A DNA stretch of 5,464 bases from JAVBOW01 sp031551595 (GTDB lineage Bacteria > Bacteroidota > Bacteroidia > Bacteroidales > Rikenellaceae). The DNA lies in NCBI GenBank assembly GCA_031551595.1, contig JAVBNK010000128.1, forward strand, positions 1 through 5,464. The letters are read 5' to 3'. The notes beneath the pieces were generated by a model, which did not search any database, was not told the origin of the DNA, and was given only the letters and a program-made list of their open reading frames with translations. Shown here in pieces: positions 1 to 4,358 of this stretch. Each line of letters starts with the position of its first letter. Within the stretch, counting starts at the first letter, position 1. A program made the translations under genes and the position numbers.

Positions 1-61
1 GAATCGAACCGGGGACACAAGGATTTTCAGTCCTTTGCTCTACCAACTGAGCTATGGCACC
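1..61 (-). tRNA. tRNA-Phe (anticodon GAA), 3' end cut by window edge
   Basis: Read on the minus strand from position 61, the sequence folds as a tRNA: a 7-nt acceptor 5' strand (GGTGCCA), TA, a D-arm with GCTC/GAGC stem and AGTTGGTA loop, and an anticodon arm AAGGA-CTGAAAA-TCCTT. A 5-nt variable region (GTGTC) follows, then the 5' half of the T-arm (CCCGG and loop TTCGATT). The loop places GAA at the anticodon, which reads Phe codons. The 61 nt present match the first 61 of a standard 76-nt tRNA; the last 3'-side T-stem and acceptor bases lie outside the window. It is transcribed away from nadE. Confidence 0.97.
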
Positions 62-114
62 TCTCATTAAATCCGATCCGGTAAAATCCAACTCAATTCC
101 ACCGAATCAGGACG

Positions 115-146
115 CAAAGATAACCACAAATTTTCTTTTTAACAAA
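115..146 (-). promoter_or_regulatory. Promoter of the tRNA-Phe gene
   Basis: On the minus strand a -33 box TTTG (143-146) and a -7 box TATCTTTG (115-122) are separated by 20 nt. Both match the Bacteroidota sigma-ABfr consensus TTTG / TAnnTTTG. Transcription would start near 111, giving a leader of about 50 nt before the mature tRNA 5' end at 61. Confidence 0.75.
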
Positions 147-163
147 TTCAACCTGCGAAATTT

Positions 164-191
164 TTTGTTCCGCCTAAATGTAATACCTTTG
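164..191 (+). promoter_or_regulatory. Promoter of nadE
   Basis: The -7 box TACCTTTG (184-191) fits TAnnTTTG exactly. The best -33 candidate is TTTG at 164-167 inside a T-run, but its 16-nt spacer is shorter than the usual 19-21 nt, so the upstream box may be weak or displaced within the T-run. The start of transcription is expected near 195, about 30 nt before the nadE ATG. The promoter lies back to back with the tRNA promoter. Confidence 0.6.
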
Positions 192-201
192 CGAAAGGTA
201 T
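183..201. promoter_or_regulatory. Inverted repeat over the nadE -7 box; possible operator
   Basis: ATACCTTT (183-190) and AAAGGTAT (194-201) are perfect 8-bp reverse complements around a GCG centre. The left arm coincides with the nadE -7 box and the right arm covers the predicted transcription start. A repressor bound here would block RNA polymerase. The regulator is unknown; NAD-related repressors such as NrtR are conceivable, but I cannot match the site to a known motif. A chance palindrome is possible. Confidence 0.4.
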
Positions 202-224
202 CCCAAGCGTAAATTTTCTATCCA

Positions 225-1808
225 ATGAAGGTCGCAATAGCCCAACTTAATTTCACCGTAGGTGATTTTGAAGCCAATAAAGTTAAAATCATAGACGCTG
301 TCATCAAGGCTAAAAATGCAGGAGCCGACCTGGCCGTATTCAGTGAACAAGCGATCAGCGGCGCTCCGGCTTACGACCTGCTCAATAAGATCACTTTCCT
401 CGACCTTTGCGAAGACGCCCTTGTGGAAATCGCATCGCACTGCGACGACATCGCAGTGATCGTGGGGATGCCCCTTTCGCATAAGAACAACACCATCAGC
501 GCGGCGGCTCTCATCAAGGACCGTAAGATCGTCAAATTCATCGGGAAACAGAACGTCTCCTCGCGCGACGAAGTGCGCCATATCGTACCCTCGGACGGGG
601 TGGAATATGTGAAGATAGGCGGCCATAAGGTGGCCATCGTGGTGGGCGACGACATCCGCGCGGAGCAACATTACGGGGACTATGCCGATACGATCGTGAA
701 CGTAGCTCTGAGCCCCTATGCACGCGGGATCGTCGAAAAAAGATACGATTTCTTCAAAAACCTCGCTTTCATGACGGGCAAAAACGTCGTGTTCGCCAAC
801 AGTGTGGGCGGGCAGACCGACATCGTCTGCGACGGATCGTCCGCCGTGTTCAACGGCGAGGGGCAAGCCGTCATGCTGCTGGAGAATTTCGAGGAGGATT
901 TCGGGGTGATCGACCTGGCGGCCGGGAACAAACCGATCGAAATCCCTTACCAGAACAAAACCCGCAACGTCTACCGCGCCCTGAAGCTGGGCCTGCGCGA
1001 CTATTTCGGGAAGAACGGATTCCGCACCGCCGCCCTGGGATTGTCGGGCGGCATCGACTCGGCCGTGGTGCTGGCCATCGCCGCCGAGGTGCTCGGGCCG
1101 CAGAACATCACGGTCATGATGCTGCCGTCGCTCTATTCGACCGTCCACTCGATCGAGGATGCGCGCGTGTTGGCCGAAAACCTGGGGGTAAACTATAAAA
1201 TAGTACCCATCAGTTCGGCCTACACGGCCGTGCTGAAGGAAATGCGCACGGCGTTCGGCGAGATGCCGTTCGACGTGACGGAGGAGAATATCCAGGCCCG
1301 CCTGCGGATGGTCTACCTGATGGCGCTGTGCAACAAATACGGCCATGTGCTGCTCAACACCTCCAATAAGAGCGAACTGGCCGTGGGCTACGGCACCCTC
1401 TACGGCGACAGCGCAGGCTCGATCAGCATCCTGGGCGACGTTTACAAGAGCGAAGTGTTCGACCTGGCACGTTACATCAACCGCGACCGGGAGATCATCC
1501 CCGAGAACACCATCGTCAAGGAACCGTCGGCCGAACTGCGGCCCGAACAGAAGGATTCCGACTCGCTGCCCGCTTACGAAGAACTGGACGCCATCCTATA
1601 CCGCATGGTCGAGGAGGGACAGCACCGCGAGGAGATCATCAATGCCGGTTTCGACACCGGCATGGTCATGCGCGTCTACCGTATGGTCAACCGCAACGAG
1701 TACAAACGCAGCCAGTTCTGCCCTATCCTGCGGATGTCGACCTGCACTTTCCGCAAAGGACGCGTCTGGCCCCTCACCAATAAATACGGCAACTGGGGCG
1801 CACTGTAA
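225..1808 (+). CDS. nadE: NAD+ synthetase, two-domain type, with a degenerate glutaminase domain
   Basis: The product (527 aa, cytosolic) makes the last step of NAD+ synthesis: deamido-NAD+ plus ATP and a nitrogen donor gives NAD+. Residues 1 to about 235 form a nitrilase-type (CN-hydrolase) domain, which in the family hydrolyses glutamine. About 245-527 form the synthetase domain. The latter shows the P-loop SGGIDS (274-279), NTSNKSE (378-384), GYGTLYGD (388-395) and LRPEQKDSDSLP (438-449). In the first domain E41 (VFSEQ) and K108 (GKQN) fit the Glu and Lys of the triad, but the cysteine of the usual ICEDLW motif is Gly141 (VGDDIR, 140-145), and the LPNYxVFDExRYF stretch after the Lys is shortened. 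Glutamine use is therefore doubtful; free ammonia is the likely donor (inference). The ATG at 225 gives the canonical family N-terminus MKVAIAQLN. The first 100 nt or so are AT-richer than the rest. The stop lies 8 bp from the convergent crcB stop. Confidence 0.95.
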   Translation: MKVAIAQLNFTVGDFEANKVKIIDAVIKAKNAGADLAVFSEQAISGAPAYDLLNKITFLDLCEDALVEIASHCDDIAVIVGMPLSHKNNTISAAALIKDRKIVKFIGKQNVSSRDEVRHIVPSDGVEYVKIGGHKVAIVVGDDIRAEQHYGDYADTIVNVALSPYARGIVEKRYDFFKNLAFMTGKNVVFANSVGGQTDIVCDGSSAVFNGEGQAVMLLENFEEDFGVIDLAAGNKPIEIPYQNKTRNVYRALKLGLRDYFGKNGFRTAALGLSGGIDSAVVLAIAAEVLGPQNITVMMLPSLYSTVHSIEDARVLAENLGVNYKIVPISSAYTAVLKEMRTAFGEMPFDVTEENIQARLRMVYLMALCNKYGHVLLNTSNKSELAVGYGTLYGDSAGSISILGDVYKSEVFDLARYINRDREIIPENTIVKEPSAELRPEQKDSDSLPAYEELDAILYRMVEEGQHREEIINAGFDTGMVMRVYRMVNRNEYKRSQFCPILRMSTCTFRKGRVWPLTNKYGNWGAL

Positions 1809-1819
1809 TCGATCGATTA
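1806..1819. repeat. 14-bp perfect palindrome holding both convergent stop codons
   Basis: TAATCGATCGATTA is its own reverse complement. Its left TAA is the nadE stop and its right TTA is the crcB stop read on the minus strand. As RNA it could form only a short stem of about 5 bp and has no clear U-tract, so it is not a convincing terminator. Confidence 0.6.
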
Positions 1820-2191
1820 TTGTAACGCTTTCCCCAGCGCATGTCCCGCCCACACGGCCAACAGGCATACCGCTACGCTTCCCAGCGCGTAGAGGACGAA
1901 CGTGCCGGCCTGGCCGTTGCGCAGCAGGGTGAGGTTTTCCCATGAGAACGCGGAGAAGGTGGTGAACCCGCCGCAGAACCCCACGATGAGCAGTTGCGCC
2001 CACGGTTCGCGGCCTGCGACGGCGGGCAGCGCCCACAGCAGGCCGATCAGCAGCGATCCGAGGGCATTGATCCCGAAGGTGGCCACCGGCAGCGCGGGCA
2101 TCCCGGCCCACAGGGCCAGCCGCACCGCGCCGAAACGCGTCACGCTGCCCAATCCCCCGCCGAGGAATATCAGCAGCAGGGATTTTGCCAT
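1817..2191 (-). CDS. crcB: Fluoride ion channel/exporter CrcB (Fluc)
   Basis: This 124-aa inner-membrane protein belongs to the Fluc/CrcB family, which forms antiparallel dimers that let fluoride leave the cell and so protects against fluoride poisoning. Family landmarks are all visible: GGGLGSVTRF (11-20) at the start of helix 1, the pore asparagine N42 in INALGSLLIG (41-50), and the helix-3 break GFCGGFTTFSAF (71-82) with the F-box phenylalanines F79 and F82, then E85. Four hydrophobic helices fit about 2-27, 33-57, 65-84 and 97-119. Length is typical. The ATG at 2191 lies 22 bp inside the end of the upstream acetyltransferase gene, so translation is probably coupled. I see no fluoride riboswitch; expression likely comes from the promoter ahead of the acetyltransferase. 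No key residue is missing. Confidence 0.96.
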   Translation of the reverse strand: MAKSLLLIFLGGGLGSVTRFGAVRLALWAGMPALPVATFGINALGSLLIGLLWALPAVAGREPWAQLLIVGFCGGFTTFSAFSWENLTLLRNGQAGTFVLYALGSVAVCLLAVWAGHALGKALQ

Positions 2192-2679
2192 ATAAAGTTA
2201 CCTTTTACGCCGGCCAACGCCCCGGGAAAAAGTTCGCAGGCCAGGAAATACTCGTCCGGGAAACCGTCCGTGTTGCCGATGCCGAACTGCGAGGCCCTCA
2301 CGAACCCGAAACGCCCGTAATAAGCCGGGTCGCCCAGCAGGAATGCGGCCGGGCATCCCATCTTCCGGGCACGGCGCAACCCTTCTTCCATGAGGCGTGC
2401 GCCCACCCCCAGCCTGCGGTGCGACAACCCGACGCACAGTGGGGCGACCAGCACCACCCCGCGCCCGCCCACCGTCGCACGGGTCAGCATGACATGCCCC
2501 GCCAGCCCTTCCGGATCCTCGGCCACGAGGGCCAGCGACGGGATATAGGCGTCCGAGGCCCGCATCCCTTCGACGAAATTTTGCTCGTTGCCGTCGGTAT
2601 GTTCGGCGGTCAGGAACGCCGTGCGCACCAACTCGCGGATCGCGGCGAAATCCGCCGGTTTTTCCTCCCGTATGATCAT
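2170..2679 (-). CDS. GNAT family N-acetyltransferase, YhbS-like
   Basis: The 169-aa product is a single GNAT domain resembling E. coli YhbS (COG3153). The N-terminus MIIREEKPADFAAI (1-14) is the typical beta1-alpha1 entry. The acetyl-CoA pyrophosphate-binding motif A is HRRLGVGARLM (87-97), preceded by the strand VLVAPLCV (76-83). LGDPAYYGRFGF (115-126) matches the conserved LGDPxYYxRFGF signature of this subgroup. The family transfers acetyl groups from acetyl-CoA to amines, but the substrate of YhbS-like proteins cannot be read from sequence. The protein has no signal peptide or membrane segment. It is the first gene of a two-gene minus-strand operon with crcB, overlapping it by 22 bp. The ATG at 2679 lies only about 5 nt after the predicted transcription start. 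A role linked to fluoride is not implied. Confidence 0.92.
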   Translation of the reverse strand: MIIREEKPADFAAIRELVRTAFLTAEHTDGNEQNFVEGMRASDAYIPSLALVAEDPEGLAGHVMLTRATVGGRGVVLVAPLCVGLSHRRLGVGARLMEEGLRRARKMGCPAAFLLGDPAYYGRFGFVRASQFGIGNTDGFPDEYFLACELFPGALAGVKGNFIWQNPCC

Positions 2680-2687
2680 AATAAGGA

Positions 2688-2695
2688 CAAATATA
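2688..2695 (-). promoter_or_regulatory. -7 box of the GNAT-crcB operon
   Basis: On the minus strand TATATTTG is a perfect TAnnTTTG box 8 bp upstream of the GNAT start codon. No good TTTG is found 19-21 nt further upstream, so the -33 element is weak or missing. The predicted start near 2684 leaves a leader of about 5 nt, nearly leaderless. Confidence 0.5.
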
Positions 2696-2697
2696 CG

Positions 2698-2713
2698 AAA
2701 AAACGAACCGTTT
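2698..2713 (-). terminator. Weak intrinsic-terminator-like hairpin after the small membrane protein gene
   Basis: On the minus strand AAACG-GTT-CGTTT makes a 5-bp stem with a 3-nt loop, followed by further T residues (2698-2700). It lies 23 bp after the stop codon at 2736 and just upstream of the GNAT -7 box. The stem is short and AT-rich, so read-through into GNAT-crcB is plausible. Confidence 0.3.
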
Positions 2714-2735
2714 CCCCTCCCCTATCCGATGCATT

Positions 2736-3059
2736 TTAACGGACCGATAAAACCATAGACAGGGAAAGTACGGCAAGCGTTATAAATAATACATGGTTGA
2801 TTTTGAAGAATCTTTCAGAAATGTTGCGGCCGTTTTTCAATCGGTGTTTTACCGCAAGCGACACCGGGACATAGATTATCGTTGAAAGGGCCAGGCATCC
2901 GGCAAGAAGGATGCTGGCTCCAAATGCCTGTCCACCTTCACCTTCGCCTTCGGAAATTATCAGATAAACCATTTTGAAAGAGAACAGGACGGACACTAAA
3001 ATTATGACGGATAATGCCGTATTGAGCAGGTTATCCCTGAAAAACCCGCATCGTTTCAT
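2736..3059 (-). CDS. Small hypothetical membrane protein, three predicted helices
   Basis: I do not recognise this family. From the ATG at 3059 the product has 107 aa. Hydrophobic segments lie at about 12-35, 46-70 and 87-105. The charge pattern is coherent: a basic N-terminus (MKRCGFFRDN), an acidic loop SEGEGEGG (36-43) after helix 1, and a basic loop KHRLKNGR (71-78) between helices 2 and 3. This predicts N-terminus inside, acidic loop outside and C-terminus outside. The DNA is clearly AT-richer than its neighbours, suggesting a fast-evolving or acquired gene. The start is uncertain: an in-frame ATG at 3074 adds five residues, and a TTG at 3146 would add 29 but is less likely. A GGGAGG sequence (3075-3080) abuts the 3074 ATG and is 15 nt from the 3059 ATG, an awkward distance for both. 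It is divergent from carA; no function is proposed. Confidence 0.6.
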   Translation of the reverse strand: MKRCGFFRDNLLNTALSVIILVSVLFSFKMVYLIISEGEGEGGQAFGASILLAGCLALSTIIYVPVSLAVKHRLKNGRNISERFFKINHVLFITLAVLSLSMVLSVR

Positions 3060-3174
3060 TCCGGACCTATGCATCCTCCCTAAGTTTGGAAATACCGGTT
3101 GAAAAATGTAAAAACGAGGGCGGTTTTGCAAACCTGCATGTGGCAAATTGCCGAGCCGCGTCCTAGTTCATTTA

Positions 3175-3182
3175 CAAATATA
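3175..3182 (-). promoter_or_regulatory. -7 box upstream of the small membrane protein gene
   Basis: On the minus strand TATATTTG matches TAnnTTTG exactly and is identical to the GNAT-crcB -7 box. No convincing -33 TTTG is present at the right distance. Transcription would start near 3171, giving a leader of about 100 nt to the ATGs at 3074 or 3059. It is divergent from, and about 30 bp away from, the carA promoter. Confidence 0.4.
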
Positions 3183-3212
3183 GATAAAAGTTATCAACAG
3201 AGGGGCGGATCG

Positions 3213-3243
3213 TTTGCCAGACCGGGGAAAATAGTTACTTTTG
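3213..3243 (+). promoter_or_regulatory. Promoter of carAB
   Basis: A -33 box TTTG (3213-3216) and a -7 box TACTTTTG (3236-3243) are separated by exactly 19 nt, the textbook Bacteroidota arrangement. Transcription is expected near 3247-3248, about 20 nt before the carA ATG at 3267. This excludes longer upstream starts in the same frame, which lie inside or before the promoter. Confidence 0.8.
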
Positions 3244-3266
3244 CAGTTCAGATAATGATCTTAAAG

Positions 3267-4358
3267 ATGTCTGAAAAAAGAACTGCCACGCTCCTGCTCG
3301 AAGACGGCAGCCGGTTCGAAGGATTCTCCTTCGGCGCCGATCACTCCACCTCCGGTGAGGTAGTCTTCTCAACCGCTATGGTCGGTTACCCCGAAAGCCT
3401 TACAGACCCCTCGTTCCGCGGCCAGATCCTGGTGATGACCTACCCCCTGGTGGGCAATTACGGCGTGCCTTCGGACGAGCGCGACGAGCACGGGCTGATG
3501 AAATTCTTCGAGTCGGAAGGCATCCACGTGCGTGCGCTGGTAGTGACCGACTATTCGTTCGAGTACAGCCACTGGAATGCCGTGCGCAGCCTCTCGGACT
3601 GGCTGCGCGAACACGACATCACGGCCATCTACGGCGTGGACACCCGCCAGGTGACCAAGCTGATCCGCGAGAAAGGCGTAATGATGGGGGCGGTCGATGT
3701 GGAGGGTACGGAGCCTGCCCGGATCGAAAAAGATCCCAATGAAGGTAACATGGCCGCCGAGGTGAGCTGCAAGGAGGTGACCGAATACGGCAAAGGCAAA
3801 TACCGCATCGTGCTGGTGGACTGCGGATGCAAGACCAACATCATCCGGAGGTTGCTGCTGCGCGACGTGACGGTGGTGCGCGTGCCGTGGGACTACGACT
3901 TCACTACGCTCGACTACGACGGGGTGATGCTCTCGAACGGCCCCGGCGACCCGGCGAAATGCACCCCCACGATCGAAAACATCAAAAAGGCGATCGCCAT
4001 AGGCAAACCCATCTTCGGCATCTGCCTGGGCAACCAACTGCTGTCGATCGCGGCGGGCGCCAAAACCTTCAAACTCAAATACGGCCACCGCAGCCACAAC
4101 CAACCCGTGCTGCAGGTGGGCACGGACAAGGCGCTGATCACCTCGCAGAACCACGGTTTCGCGGCCGACACTTCGACCCTCGAAGCAGGCTGGGAACCGT
4201 TCTTCATCAACCTGAACGACGGCACTTCGGAGGGTATCCGCCATACGACGCAGCCGTTCTGCTCGGTGCAGTTCCACCCGGAAGCCTCCAGCGGGCCGTT
4301 GGACGCCGATTTCCTTTTCGATAACTTCATTGAACAGATCGCAACATGCAAAAAATAG
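3267..4358 (+). CDS. carA: Carbamoyl phosphate synthetase small (glutaminase) subunit
   Basis: The 363-aa product hydrolyses glutamine and passes ammonia to CarB for carbamoyl phosphate, the precursor of arginine and pyrimidines. The N-terminal CPSase small-subunit domain (about 5-140) shows EDGSRFEG (12-19), GYPESLTDPS (40-49), YPLVGNYG (59-66) and GVDTR (123-127). The class I glutaminase domain (about 178-358) carries SNGPGDP (223-229), the nucleophile C253 in GICLGNQLL (251-259), SQNHGFA (293-299) and the catalytic pair H337/E339 in QFHPEASSGP (335-344). Family length is about 360-380 aa, so it is complete. Asn256 replaces the His of the usual GICLGHQ motif. The frame stays open upstream to 3099, but the promoter at 3213-3243 and family alignment favour the ATG at 3267; an ATG at 3255 would leave a leader of only about 8 nt. 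It overlaps carB by 13 bp. Several motifs resemble the eukaryotic CAD glutaminase domain. Confidence 0.97.
   Translation: MSEKRTATLLLEDGSRFEGFSFGADHSTSGEVVFSTAMVGYPESLTDPSFRGQILVMTYPLVGNYGVPSDERDEHGLMKFFESEGIHVRALVVTDYSFEYSHWNAVRSLSDWLREHDITAIYGVDTRQVTKLIREKGVMMGAVDVEGTEPARIEKDPNEGNMAAEVSCKEVTEYGKGKYRIVLVDCGCKTNIIRRLLLRDVTVVRVPWDYDFTTLDYDGVMLSNGPGDPAKCTPTIENIKKAIAIGKPIFGICLGNQLLSIAAGAKTFKLKYGHRSHNQPVLQVGTDKALITSQNHGFAADTSTLEAGWEPFFINLNDGTSEGIRHTTQPFCSVQFHPEASSGPLDADFLFDNFIEQIATCKK

Noticed and set aside
402..419. A CED triplet in NadE (residues 62-64, in LDLCEDALVEIA) that could be mistaken for the missing catalytic CED motif
   Set aside because: It lies before the triad Lys, in the helix following the Glu strand, where family members carry an ordinary helix. 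The catalytic Cys must come after the Lys, in the strand corresponding to residues 136-145.
174..1346. A long open frame on the minus strand across nadE
   Set aside because: It is the antisense shadow of a GC-rich gene. Its product is rich in His, Arg, Asp and Val without domain motifs, and nadE is clearly real on the plus strand.
225..1808. nadE as a decaying pseudogene
   Set aside because: The frame is intact through 527 codons, and every synthetase-domain signature I checked for ATP and NAD binding is preserved or nearly so. Only the glutaminase part has lost key features.
2680..2735. Possible fluoride riboswitch ahead of the crcB operon
   Set aside because: No conserved fluoride-aptamer pattern is visible, and the predicted leader of the operon is only about 5 nt.
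3191..3199. TTATCAACA, one mismatch from a DnaA box
   Set aside because: It is a single site with no cluster, no AT-rich unwinding region and no origin-associated genes nearby, so chance is sufficient.
3099..3266. Upstream in-frame extension of carA by up to 56 residues
   Set aside because: The extension contains the carA promoter (3213-3243), has no similarity to CarA N-termini, and the ATG at 3267 gives the normal family length.
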